The notes beneath the pieces are model-generated. The model did not search any database. It had not been told where the DNA came from and was given only the letters and a program-made list of their open reading frames with translations. Shown here piece after piece: positions 18,019-26,364 of a DNA stretch of 64,000 nt. Location of the stretch: positions 558,001-622,000 of the forward strand of contig CP065161.1 in the NCBI GenBank assembly GCA_015693905.1, given 5' to 3'. How positions within the stretch are numbered: position 1 is the stretch's first letter; every line of letters begins with the position of its first letter. The position numbers and the translations under genes were made by a program. Source of the stretch: Rhodobacterales bacterium HKCCA1288. GTDB taxonomy: Bacteria > Pseudomonadota > Alphaproteobacteria > Rhodobacterales > Rhodobacteraceae.

Positions 18019-19152
18019 TCACTCGATCATGGCGGGCACCAAGCCGTGATGCGTTTGATAAAATTCCAAAAGGCGTTGCAGCCCAATTTTCAGAACAACC
18101 TTTCCTGACCGCGCCGACCATCCCAAGCGGCGCTCGGCCGATTCCATCCCCTCAAGGAAACAGCAGACCCGCATCACAACATCGGACAGACCCGGCCCTA
18201 AATGATCCATTGCATCCAAGACACGTTTGCGCGCGGCGGCAGGCCCTTCGCCGATCCCACCATCGCCAAACACGCCGCGATCTGCTGAGGTCAAAAACCG
18301 ATCCCAATTTTGCGCCACGCGCGGCCCCAATTGGGCGCGCTCAAAATCTTCGCGCAGGCGTTCAGCAGCCTGCACCAAAGGCGCGCTGAGAAACGGCTTG
18401 CCATCTGCACCCTTGCGCCGCGCCAAGCCTGACAGGGGCGACTCGTTAAGGTTAACGCGCATCTGTGCATGGCTGCCATTGGCAAAATTTTCGCGCTTGA
18501 GGGCATAGTCACCATGCTGCGCAGCAAAGACATTTGGCCCCTGCCCCATATCCCCATCCGATTTGCGGCGGCGGCGGTCTTCCTCGATCAGGCGCTTTAG
18601 GGCCAAACGCCCCGTTGGCGTAATCCGATAGGAGGCCACCCGCCCTTTGCGGGTGGCGCATATCCAATCCTTCAGCACAAAAGATTGTGCGTGGCTGCGA
18701 TCCATCACCGCCGTGCGGGTTTGACCCCCTTCAAGGTTCGGGCGCAAAACAACCGCGCGATCCATATCTTGAGCCACAACCAAAACCGCGTCTTTCTCGC
18801 AAAGACGGCGCAAGATACGCCGCGCCTCGCCATCGCTATTAGGGGGGTATTTTTGCGCCTGCTTTGGCGCATGAGCATTCGGAATTGAGGGCATAGGGAG
18901 AACATCCTTGGGAGGGAGAGGATCATCGAGATCGGCCAAAGCCTGATCTAAAAGCGGATCATCACGGGCATCTTCGATTTGGCGCACATGGCGCAGTATC
19001 GTGCTGGGATGGCTGTGATAGGCCGCGGCGATTTTGGTGAAGGTCAGCCCGTAATGAACGTGGCAAATGTAGTGCTGCACAGGGTCAGAAAACCCCGTCA
19101 GCCGATCTGGGTCGGGAAGATCAATCTGATAGGTCAGATCATCATCAGTCAT
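18019..19152 (-). CDS. DUF6456-like helix-turn-helix protein
   Basis: A 377-residue soluble protein with an N-terminal helix-turn-helix region (about 20-65: FTKIAAAYHSHPSTILRHV). A variable, charged middle follows, then a conserved-looking C-terminal half containing SPLSGLARRKGADGKPFL and AAERLREDFERAQLGPRV. These C-terminal features match what I recall as DUF6456 in Rhodobacterales. It presumably binds DNA; the targets are unknown. I prefer the ATG at 19152 over an in-frame TTG at 19176. It is divergent from the DUF6477-like gene (218-bp gap), a pairing I recall from relatives. Confidence 0.72.
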   Translation of the reverse strand: MTDDDLTYQIDLPDPDRLTGFSDPVQHYICHVHYGLTFTKIAAAYHSHPSTILRHVRQIEDARDDPLLDQALADLDDPLPPKDVLPMPSIPNAHAPKQAQKYPPNSDGEARRILRRLCEKDAVLVVAQDMDRAVVLRPNLEGGQTRTAVMDRSHAQSFVLKDWICATRKGRVASYRITPTGRLALKRLIEEDRRRRKSDGDMGQGPNVFAAQHGDYALKRENFANGSHAQMRVNLNESPLSGLARRKGADGKPFLSAPLVQAAERLREDFERAQLGPRVAQNWDRFLTSADRGVFGDGGIGEGPAAARKRVLDAMDHLGPGLSDVVMRVCCFLEGMESAERRLGWSARSGKVVLKIGLQRLLEFYQTHHGLVPAMIE

Positions 19153-19370
19153 GGATGGAGCCCCCAGATCAAACAACCATAGCGGTCAAGTTGCTTAAGA
19201 TTTCCCGCAAAGGGTTACTGAAGGGTTAATTTTTGCGAATATGGGGAAAACTCTTTAAATTTCGTAAAGAAAAACGGGCCGCGCGCGCGCTGTGCGCGGA
19301 ATTCTGCAAGCCTTTGATATGCGAGTGCATTCTTGGGGGGTAAATCTTTATCAGAGAAAGACCCCTCCCC

Positions 19371-19721
19371 ATGGCTGATTTGATGACAACCCTTCAAGAT
19401 ATGCGCCGCCCGCCTTCTCTTGTGCGTGCGGCGCGCTTTGCCGCCGCAGGTCAAAAACCCTTGCGCCAATCAAGCCAAGATCTTTTGGCACGCGAAGAAG
19501 CTCTCAATACTGCGCGCTTAAGCGGGGCCGCCCATTACTCGCCCACGCAACATATCACGACCCTTGCTGCGCTGATCCAACTGGCTGAGCGCAAAAGCAC
19601 AGATGCGACTGCCGCAAAAGAAAACCGCCCCAAGCTTGTGGCATGGGGCGGCGAAAGATCGTGTGACCTAGAAGCTCAAATAAAGGCGTCTGGCATCTCA
19701 GATTTGCGTTGCGCGATATAG
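19371..19721 (+). CDS. DUF6477-like small protein
   Basis: A 116-residue basic protein without membrane segments or known catalytic motifs. The opening MADLMTTLQDMRRPPSLVRA and the helix RLSGAAHYSPTQHITTLAAL resemble the Rhodobacterales family DUF6477, to my recollection. The function is unknown. The coding frame ends 46 bp inside the convergent mttB-like gene, so the last 15 residues are specified by sequence that also encodes the MttB tail. It shares its promoter region with the DUF6456-like regulator, which may control it (inference). Confidence 0.65.
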   Translation: MADLMTTLQDMRRPPSLVRAARFAAAGQKPLRQSSQDLLAREEALNTARLSGAAHYSPTQHITTLAALIQLAERKSTDATAAKENRPKLVAWGGERSCDLEAQIKASGISDLRCAI

Positions 19722-21223
19722 GCCTTGAGGGCCTCGTCAACCGCAGGGTCTAGCGCGGGCTGGACATATTCAGACAGCATTTTGTCCACCCGCGCAGCCG
19801 CCAAGGCCACGCTGTCACGGCTGCCCTCATCCACCCATGTTTCATAGGGCTTATAATCAAGCACATTGGTTTTCCAGAAGGCGGTTTTAAAATTCGCCTG
19901 TGTATGCGCACAACCCAAGAAATGCCCGCCAGGGCCAACTTCGCGCAACGCATCCATCGCTTGGGCATTCTCGTCAATCGGCACACCCGCCGCCAGATGG
20001 TGCAACACGCCAAGCTGATCCGCATCAAGCACGAATTTCTCAGGGCTTGCGGCCAAGCCACCCTCAAGCCAGCCGCAAGAATGCAGCATGAAATTCACGC
20101 CTGACAGCAAACCCATATTCAGCGAATTTGACGTCTCATAGGCTGCCTGCGCATCGGGCAATTTCGAGCCGTTAAACGACCCCGCCGAGCGGTAAGGCAA
20201 GTTCAAACGCCGCGCCAATTGGCCTGCACCATATGTGATTTGCGCAGCTTCTGGCGTGCCAAATGTGGGTGCGCCTGAATTCATATCAATCGATGTCACA
20301 AAGGCCCCGAATATCACAGGCGCGCCTTTGCGGATCATTTGGCTATAAGCGACAGCCACCATCACCTCGGCCAACACTTGGGTCAGCGTGCCCATAACCG
20401 AAACAGGCGCCATTGCGCCCCCCACGATAAAGGGCGAGACGATGCAAGCCTGATTATTCGCGGCATAAACCTCCAATGCGCCCATCATGGTTGCATCGAA
20501 AGTCAGCGGGGAATTGATATTGATCAGCGATGTCATGACCGTGTTATTGGTCGCGAAATCTTCGCCGAACAGGATTTTGCACATATCAACTGAGTCTTGC
20601 GCCCGCGATGGTTCGGTCACCGACCCCATAAAGGGCTTATCGCTCAGGCTCATATGCGCGTACAGCATATCAAAATGGCGCTTGTTGACGGGAATATCCG
20701 TAGGTTCGCACACTGTGCCACCCGAATGGTGCAACCATTTCGACATATAGCCCAATTTCACGAATTTCTGAAAATCAGCCATAGTCGCATAACGGCGGCC
20801 ACCGACACTGTCCCAAACGAAGGGAGGGCCGTAAACAGGCGCAAGCACCAAAGATTTGCCGCCGATCTCAACACTGCGCTCTGGGTTACGGGCGTGTTGG
20901 ATAAACGAGGACGGCGCGGTTTTAATCAGGCTGCGAAGCAGTCCTTTGGGAAAACGCACACGCTCGCCGTTTACATCGGCCCCGACATCTTTCCACCGCT
21001 TCAGCGCCTCGGGATTTTCCACGAAATTGACACCGATCTCTTCGAGAACAGTTTCCGCGTTCGCCTCGATGATCTCCAGCGCCTCATCCGAGAGGATTTC
21101 GAGATTGGGGATTTTGCGTTCGATATATTTCGCCGCTTCAAGTTTGGGTGCGCTGCGCTCCGCACGGCGGGCGGCTCCGCCACCCCCTCTGCCCCGACGT
21201 CGATCTGCTGCTGCTTCGCTCAT
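19676..21223 (-). CDS. MttB-family (trimethylamine/glycine-betaine) methyltransferase, non-pyrrolysine
   Basis: Corrinoid-dependent methyltransferase of the MttB superfamily, acting on quaternary or tertiary amines. The 515-residue frame is uninterrupted, so it is not a pyrrolysine-type trimethylamine methyltransferase. Non-pyrrolysine members demethylate substrates such as glycine betaine. The substrate here is not determined. Start at the ATG 21223 with GAGAGGG upstream. The first 25 residues are Arg/Gly/Ala-rich, then the family body begins (KIPNLEILSDEALEIIEANAE). Recognisable stretches include GSVTEPSRAQDS and AYETSNSLNMG. No corrinoid protein gene is adjacent. It is divergent from guaA. 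Confidence 0.86.
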   Translation of the reverse strand: MSEAAADRRRGRGGGGAARRAERSAPKLEAAKYIERKIPNLEILSDEALEIIEANAETVLEEIGVNFVENPEALKRWKDVGADVNGERVRFPKGLLRSLIKTAPSSFIQHARNPERSVEIGGKSLVLAPVYGPPFVWDSVGGRRYATMADFQKFVKLGYMSKWLHHSGGTVCEPTDIPVNKRHFDMLYAHMSLSDKPFMGSVTEPSRAQDSVDMCKILFGEDFATNNTVMTSLININSPLTFDATMMGALEVYAANNQACIVSPFIVGGAMAPVSVMGTLTQVLAEVMVAVAYSQMIRKGAPVIFGAFVTSIDMNSGAPTFGTPEAAQITYGAGQLARRLNLPYRSAGSFNGSKLPDAQAAYETSNSLNMGLLSGVNFMLHSCGWLEGGLAASPEKFVLDADQLGVLHHLAAGVPIDENAQAMDALREVGPGGHFLGCAHTQANFKTAFWKTNVLDYKPYETWVDEGSRDSVALAAARVDKMLSEYVQPALDPAVDEALKAYIAQRKSEMPDAFI

Positions 21224-21396
21224 GGTTTTGCCCTCTCGAAGTGACATAAATTTCAATCCCGCAAAAATTGCGGGGCAGGTGTGTTGCCGCTTTTATCTTG
21301 CGAAACATTGGGGGCGATGGCGATTTGCGCCATTTGCGAGGGGAAAGCGACATTCGCGCTCTTGCGCGCGCTCAAAGCCTCGCCTATGCGAAGCAT

Positions 21397-22980
21397 ATGA
21401 CGATAGAACCCATTGCCCAATCCCATGAGCGGCTTCTGATCATTGATTTCGGCAGCCAAGTGACGCAACTGATTGCTCGCCGCCTGCGCGAGCAAAATGT
21501 ATATTGCGAAATTCATCCCTATCAAAATGTCGATGCCGCGTTTTTGGCGGAATTCGACCCCAAGGCGGTGATTTTCTCTGGCGGGCCAGATTCGGTGATG
21601 CGCGAAGGATCCCCGCGCCCGCCGCGCGCCGTGTATGATCTGGGCGTGCCGATCATGGGCATCTGCTATGGTCAGCAGGTGATGATGCAGGATCTCGGTG
21701 GCACGGTTGAGGCAGGCGAACACGCCACCGCCGAATTTGGACGCGCCTATGTGACAAAAACCACCTCCCAATCAGATTTTGTGGATGGATGGTTCAGCGC
21801 GGAGGATGGCCGCGAACAGGTTTGGATGAGCCACGGCGATCATGTCAGCAAAATTGCCGATGGGTTCGAAGTGCTTGGCACTTCCCCAGGCGCGCCTTTT
21901 GCGATCACCGCCGATGTGAACCGCCGTTTTTACGCGGTGCAATTCCACCCCGAGGTGCATCACACCCCCAATGGCGCGCAGCTCTATAAGAATTTTCTCT
22001 CCATCGCAGGTTTTCGCGGCGATTGGACGATGGCGGGCTATCGTGACCAAGCGGTCGCCGCCATTCGCGAACAAGTTGGCGATGCTAAGGTGATTTGCGG
22101 CCTCTCAGGCGGGGTTGATAGTTCGGTTGCGGCGGCGCTCATCCATGAGGCCATTGGCGATCAGCTCACTTGCGTCTTTGTCGATCATGGCCTGCTGCGC
22201 ATGAGCGAGGCTGAGGAAGTGGTCACGATGTTCCGCGATCACATGAACCTGTCCGTGATCCACGCGCAAGAACAGGATTTGTTCCTTGGTGCGCTCGAAG
22301 GGGTCAGCGATCCCGAAGTAAAGCGCAAAACCATCGGCAAATTGTTCATCGATGTGTTCCAGAAATATGCCGATGGCATCGAAGGTGCCGCCTTTTTGGC
22401 GCAGGGCACGCTTTACCCCGATGTCATTGAAAGCGTCAGCTTTTCTGGCGGGCCAAGCGTCACGATCAAAAGCCATCATAATGTGGGCGGCCTGCCCGAA
22501 AAGATGGGTCTGAAACTGGTCGAACCCTTGCGCGAATTGTTCAAGGACGAGGTGCGCGCCTTGGGGCGTGAACTGGGTCTGCCCGCGCATTTCATCGGCC
22601 GCCACCCCTTCCCTGGGCCCGGTCTTGCGATCCGTTGCCCCGGTGAGATCACGCGCGAAAAGCTAGAAATCCTGCGCAAGGCCGATGCGGTTTATATCGA
22701 CCAAATCCGCAAGCATGGGCTTTATGACGAGATTTGGCAGGCCTTTGTCGCGATCTTGCCCGTGCGCACCGTGGGTGTCATGGGCGATGGCCGCACCTAT
22801 GACTACGCCTGCGCCCTGCGGGCTGTGACATCAGTTGATGGGATGACAGCGGATTACTACCCCTTTAGCCATGATTTCTTGGGCGAAACCGCAACGCGCA
22901 TCATCAATGAGGTCAAGGGCATCAACCGCGTGACCTATGACATCACCTCAAAACCGCCCGGAACGATTGAGTGGGAATAA
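21397..22980 (+). CDS. guaA: GMP synthase (glutamine-hydrolysing)
   Basis: Converts XMP to GMP in purine synthesis. The 527 residues comprise a class I glutamine amidotransferase domain with catalytic Cys 90 (GICYGQQ) and His 184/Glu 186 (FHPEV). This is followed by an ATP-pyrophosphatase domain with PP-loop SGGVDSS (237-243) and the GuaA C-terminal dimerisation domain ending in [10 protein letters not shown] chose the ATG at 21397; the in-frame extension to 21268 adds 43 residues unlike the family. The ribosome site is weak. Its 3' flank begins the atypical cassette region. Confidence 0.97.
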   Translation: MTIEPIAQSHERLLIIDFGSQVTQLIARRLREQNVYCEIHPYQNVDAAFLAEFDPKAVIFSGGPDSVMREGSPRPPRAVYDLGVPIMGICYGQQVMMQDLGGTVEAGEHATAEFGRAYVTKTTSQSDFVDGWFSAEDGREQVWMSHGDHVSKIADGFEVLGTSPGAPFAITADVNRRFYAVQFHPEVHHTPNGAQLYKNFLSIAGFRGDWTMAGYRDQAVAAIREQVGDAKVICGLSGGVDSSVAAALIHEAIGDQLTCVFVDHGLLRMSEAEEVVTMFRDHMNLSVIHAQEQDLFLGALEGVSDPEVKRKTIGKLFIDVFQKYADGIEGAAFLAQGTLYPDVIESVSFSGGPSVTIKSHHNVGGLPEKMGLKLVEPLRELFKDEVRALGRELGLPAHFIGRHPFPGPGLAIRCPGEITREKLEILRKADAVYIDQIRKHGLYDEIWQAFVAILPVRTVGVMGDGRTYDYACALRAVTSVDGMTADYYPFSHDFLGETATRIINEVKGINRVTYDITSKPPGTIEWE

Positions 22981-23005
22981 GCACAAAGCTCACCTTTTCA
23001 GACGG

Positions 23006-23036
23006 AAACAATTCGACGCACAGCACGGAATTGTTT
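23006..23036. repeat. Perfect 9-bp inverted repeat just downstream of guaA
   Basis: AAACAATTC (23006-23014) and GAATTGTTT (23028-23036) are perfect inverted copies around a 13-base spacer, 26 bp after the guaA stop. There is no T-tract, so it is not a standard terminator. It lies at the junction between guaA and the codon-atypical cassette and might be an operator, a transcript-end hairpin or a trace of insertion. The remainder of 22981-23170 has no coding sequence I can support. Confidence 0.45.
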
Positions 23037-23170
23037 GCCATTTTCATAATTATTTGAGTAAGTTTTTCTCATTAAATGCCCGAAGACTTGGGACAATCTG
23101 GCCCGAAGGGTAAACTCCGCCTGAATCGCCTTTGCGGCAGTTCTTTGTGTGGAATCAGTTAGGTGGTATT

Positions 23171-23446
23171 ATGAAACTTATTAGATGGATCTTTGCGATC
23201 GCCGTCCTGTCGGTATGGTGCGCCCTGATCGGAACCGGGCTTTACGTCGCAATGTACGAGCCCAAAACAGAACTCCCCGAAGCAGAAGCAATCGTCGTCG
23301 TCTCTGGCAATGCCGGTAAGAATGGCGGCCTCTTTGGCGAAACTGAAGAGCGGCTGGACCTGGCGATCCGTCCGCTCGACGGGCTTTCGCCGAAATCGGC
23401 ATTCGAAGCGGCAATCTTCTCCACCCAGGGAGGTTTGAAATGGTGA
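23171..23446 (+). CDS. Membrane-anchored mini-protein with a partial YdcF/DUF218 N-terminal motif
   Basis: A 91-residue product with an N-terminal membrane anchor (about 5-26) and a short soluble tail. The stretch AEAIVVVSGNAG followed by GLFGETEERLDLAI resembles the first strand and loop of the YdcF/ElyC-like DUF218 fold. That fold normally continues for another 120 or more residues; here the protein ends after RPLDGLSPKSAF and a few more residues. It is either a deletion remnant or a trimmed protein with its own role. An AGGTGG ribosome site precedes the ATG. The stop overlaps the start of the next gene by 7 bp, so translation is probably coupled. No function is assigned. Confidence 0.6.
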   Translation: MKLIRWIFAIAVLSVWCALIGTGLYVAMYEPKTELPEAEAIVVVSGNAGKNGGLFGETEERLDLAIRPLDGLSPKSAFEAAIFSTQGGLKW

Positions 23447-24165
23447 GGTTCCCAACGATCAAACGCCATGCGGTCGTCATTCTGATCGCAGCCGGCATCA
23501 CATACGCCTTTCTGGCATCAAGGTCCGAATGGTCTGAAATGCATCGTTATAACAGGGCTTTCGGCGATGCGTCGCTGATCCTGGTTTCTTTGGCCATGGG
23601 TCTGGGCCCACTGTCACGCCTGACCCGTTGGAAGTGGGTGCGCAAACTTCTGCCTTATAGACGTGAATTCGGCATCTATGCGGTTGTCGCTGCGTTGATC
23701 CACACGATTATCATTTTGATCGGTTGGGTGGAGCTGGACCTTTGGCGGCTATTTGGCTTCGAATTCCATCCAGGCCTTCAACAATATGTGATGCTTCGGC
23801 ACGGGTTCGCGATAGCGAACGCGGTGGGCATCATGGCACTGGCCTACGGTTTGGTGCTTGCCTTGACGTCCAATGACTTCAGCCAGCGCCTGCTTGGGCA
23901 AAACGTCTGGAAGTTCTTGCAGCAAGGCGCATACGTTTTATGGTGGCTTGCTGTTCTCCACACCGCCTACTTCCTGTTCGTCCATTTCCTCGATTACCAT
24001 CGTCGGACACCGGATCCGAATTGGGCACAGTGGCCCTTTGTGGCACTGGTTCTGACTGTCATGTTGCTACAGTTCTTAGCCATGCTTGGCACGTGGCAGC
24101 GCCAGCGCGCGCGGTCTGGTGGTCTTGTGGAAGATAAAGGTCGAAACGGGGTGCATCGCCGATGA
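23440..24165 (+). CDS. Ferric-reductase-like transmembrane haem protein
   Basis: A 241-residue integral membrane protein with about six hydrophobic helices (10-26, 43-60, 76-97, 117-143, 157-184, 196-217). Histidines are placed as in the ferric reductase-like/MsrQ haem b family: His 88 in ALIHTI, His 121 in LRHGF, His 174 and His 182 in LHTAYFLFVH. RREFGIYA before helix three is also typical. Such proteins pass electrons across the membrane. No flavin/NAD domain is fused and no msrP partner is nearby, so the electron donor and acceptor are unknown. The ribosome site GGGAGG is strong. The end overlaps the APC permease start (ATGA). Codon use differs from neighbours. Confidence 0.78.
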   Translation: MVRFPTIKRHAVVILIAAGITYAFLASRSEWSEMHRYNRAFGDASLILVSLAMGLGPLSRLTRWKWVRKLLPYRREFGIYAVVAALIHTIIILIGWVELDLWRLFGFEFHPGLQQYVMLRHGFAIANAVGIMALAYGLVLALTSNDFSQRLLGQNVWKFLQQGAYVLWWLAVLHTAYFLFVHFLDYHRRTPDPNWAQWPFVALVLTVMLLQFLAMLGTWQRQRARSGGLVEDKGRNGVHRR

Positions 24166-25499
24166 CCGATCACAGCCACAAGGCAACACGCGACAGCGGC
24201 GAAGGATCGATCAGCCTGACAAGCGCCGTGGCAATGGGCACCGGGGTGATGATCGGGGCCGGTATCTTTGCGCTGACCGGTCAGATCGCAGGCCTCGCGG
24301 GGCCGTGGTTCCCGTTGTCCTTTGTCGCGGGTGCCGTAGTGACGGCTTTCAGCGCGTATACCTATATTGCCATGTCCAACCGCTGGCCTTCCTCGGGTGG
24401 GATCGCGATGATCCTGACAAAGGCTTATGGCCCGGGTGCCGTGGCTGCCGCTGCGTCGCTTCTCATGGCGCTGTCGATGGTGATTAACGAAAGCCTCGTG
24501 GCGCGAACCTTTGCAACCTATGCACTCAGGCCCTTCGACATCGAGGGCGGACCTCTGGTTCCCATCATTGCGGTCGCCCTCATCTTGTTCGCCTACCTTG
24601 TCAATGCGTCGGGTAACCGCTCTGTTGGGCTGCTGTCGGTCGTGATGTCCGCACTGAAGATCGGTGGCATCCTGCTTTTCGCAGTTGCGGCGCTTTGGGC
24701 CGGTGGCGGATTACAAGACACACCGTCAGAGCCGCCAAATTTTGCCGCCCTAGGGTTTGTGGGCTCCGTAGCCTTGTCGATTCTGGCCTTCAAGGGGTTT
24801 ACCACCATCACCAACTCGGGCGGAGAGATCACCGACCCGCACCGCAATGTTGGTCGCACGATCCTGATCTCGATCCTGATCTGCACCGTCACCTATCTTT
24901 TGGTCGCGTTGGCGGTGGGGTCCAGCCTGTCGCCAGAACAGATCGCCTCTGCCCGCGACTATGCGTTGGCGGAAGCGGCCGAGCCGGTGCTGGGGCGGGT
25001 TGGCTTTTATCTCACTGTTGCTCTGGCCATGATCGCCACGGCATCGGGGCTGGTGGCCAGCGTCTTTGCGGTATCGAGGATGCTGACGATGTTGACCGAT
25101 ATGGAGATGATTCCGCACAGCCACTTCGGCATGTCCGGTTCCATTCGGTCGCATATGCTGGTCTATACCGTCGTCATTGCAGGCGTTCTCGCGGTGTTGT
25201 TCGACCTGTCGCGCATCGCCTCGCTGGGCGCGTTCTTTTACCTGGTTATGGACATGGCCGTGCACTGGGGTGTCTGGAGCCGCCTGCGCAATGAAATCAA
25301 CGCGCGCGGTTGGGTGATCCTCACCGCCCTTGCGCTTGACGGGCTGGTCCTCGTCGCCTTCACCGGGCTCAAGCTGCAATCCGACCCGATGATTGTCGTC
25401 TATGCCTTCATCGGCATCGTCGCGGTGTTTCTCTACGAGCGATATTTTCTCGATGCATGGTTCGAAGAACAGGACGGAGGGCCTCACGGCGCAATGTAA
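24162..25499 (+). CDS. APC-superfamily amino acid/amine permease
   Basis: Secondary transporter of 445 residues with about twelve hydrophobic helices. Helix 1 carries the APC signature MGTGVMIGAGIFALTG (about 26-41), with the unwound GAG substrate site. FKGFTTITNSGGEITDP (about 210-226) is the TM6-region motif of the family. The substrate is not predictable from what I see. It is coupled to the haem protein upstream (ATGA overlap) and to the small gene downstream (TAATG). By eye it uses ACC GGT and CCG codons more often than the flanking native genes, which prefer ACA GGC and CCC/CCT. This is consistent with acquisition by transfer. Confidence 0.85.
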   Translation: MTDHSHKATRDSGEGSISLTSAVAMGTGVMIGAGIFALTGQIAGLAGPWFPLSFVAGAVVTAFSAYTYIAMSNRWPSSGGIAMILTKAYGPGAVAAAASLLMALSMVINESLVARTFATYALRPFDIEGGPLVPIIAVALILFAYLVNASGNRSVGLLSVVMSALKIGGILLFAVAALWAGGGLQDTPSEPPNFAALGFVGSVALSILAFKGFTTITNSGGEITDPHRNVGRTILISILICTVTYLLVALAVGSSLSPEQIASARDYALAEAAEPVLGRVGFYLTVALAMIATASGLVASVFAVSRMLTMLTDMEMIPHSHFGMSGSIRSHMLVYTVVIAGVLAVLFDLSRIASLGAFFYLVMDMAVHWGVWSRLRNEINARGWVILTALALDGLVLVAFTGLKLQSDPMIVVYAFIGIVAVFLYERYFLDAWFEEQDGGPHGAM

Positions 25500-25885
25500 T
25501 GATCTGGCGCAGGACAAACAGCCTCTTTTTCGGCCTTGTAGTTGGAGGGGCTTTGGGATGGTTTGTCGCCTGGGTTACTGAAACACCTTACCTATGGCCG
25601 GTTTGGTCCGTTTCTCTGTTTGCGGCCGCGCTCGTTCTCCGGATCAGCTGGTTGGTTATGACAGTTTACCGTCGAGGCGGGCCGGACGATAAACTCATCT
25701 GGCGGGCGACACGGGCTTGCGTCCTGATGGTGCTTTCGCCTGCCTTGGTACGCGTATTGAGCGCGCGGGAGATCAGTGACGCGACTGGCCATCATCGCCT
25801 TCCGGCCAGCGAAATCGACTGGATTGTCGATGCAATAGAACCGATGGCAGCGCGCCTGCGAGATGGAGTGAGGCGCGAGCCTTAA
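25499..25885 (+). CDS. Small hypothetical membrane protein, last gene of the cassette
   Basis: A 128-residue product starting at an ATG that shares a base with the APC permease stop. It has two hydrophobic segments (about 9-24 and 30-53), then a basic soluble part (YRRGGPDDKLIWRATR) and an acidic helical tail. I recognise no family. An in-frame upstream start at 25457 lies within the permease gene and is less likely. The stop codon overlaps the convergent ccmE stop by 4 bp, so the cassette abuts ccmE with no spare sequence. Confidence 0.62.
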   Translation: MIWRRTNSLFFGLVVGGALGWFVAWVTETPYLWPVWSVSLFAAALVLRISWLVMTVYRRGGPDDKLIWRATRACVLMVLSPALVRVLSAREISDATGHHRLPASEIDWIVDAIEPMAARLRDGVRREP

Positions 25886-26325
25886 CTCTCGGGCGCTTGA
25901 TACACACCTTGTTCCTTCAGAGCGTCAATCACCTCTTCGGGCATATAGGTCTCGTCATGGCGGGCGAGGATTTCGGTTGCTTCAAACACGCCATCAATTA
26001 GGCGGCCTGTGCCAACCATGCCTTCGCCCTCGCCAAACAGATCTGGCAAAACACCCGTGTAAGACACAGGGATGGATGCCGCGCCATCGGTGACGTTGAA
26101 GGTGATGGTCGCCCCTTGGCCGCGGCGCAAGGTCCCCTCCTCGACTAAACCGCCAATGCGGAAGGTTTTATTCGCTGCGGGCGGGTTTTCGGCCACCTCG
26201 GCGGGCGGCATGAAGAAATTGATGCCATCACGAAACCCATACCCAACCAGCACGGCCATGCCCCCAAGGAAAAACACAGCCAGCATCACAATTTGAATAC
26301 GGCGTCTTTTTTTCAATTTTTGCAT
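25882..26325 (-). CDS. ccmE: Cytochrome c maturation haem chaperone CcmE
   Basis: Periplasmic, membrane-anchored haem chaperone of the system I cytochrome c biogenesis pathway. The 147 residues include an N-terminal anchor (about 11-29), an OB-fold body and the covalent haem-binding motif HDETYMP, with His 123 and Tyr 127. Length and motif are standard. It follows argC by about 40 nt. No ccmF or ccmH follows; the next DNA belongs to the convergent cassette. Its products would include the c-type cytochromes encoded at 15619-16995. Confidence 0.95.
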   Translation of the reverse strand: MQKLKKRRRIQIVMLAVFFLGGMAVLVGYGFRDGINFFMPPAEVAENPPAANKTFRIGGLVEEGTLRRGQGATITFNVTDGAASIPVSYTGVLPDLFGEGEGMVGTGRLIDGVFEATEILARHDETYMPEEVIDALKEQGVYQAPES

Positions 26326-26364
26326 CGTCTTACACCTATCATTCCATCACGCCGTCACGCGGGA

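Noticed and set aside
19676-21223. Pyrrolysine-containing trimethylamine methyltransferase
   Set aside because: No in-frame amber codon interrupts the 515-codon frame.
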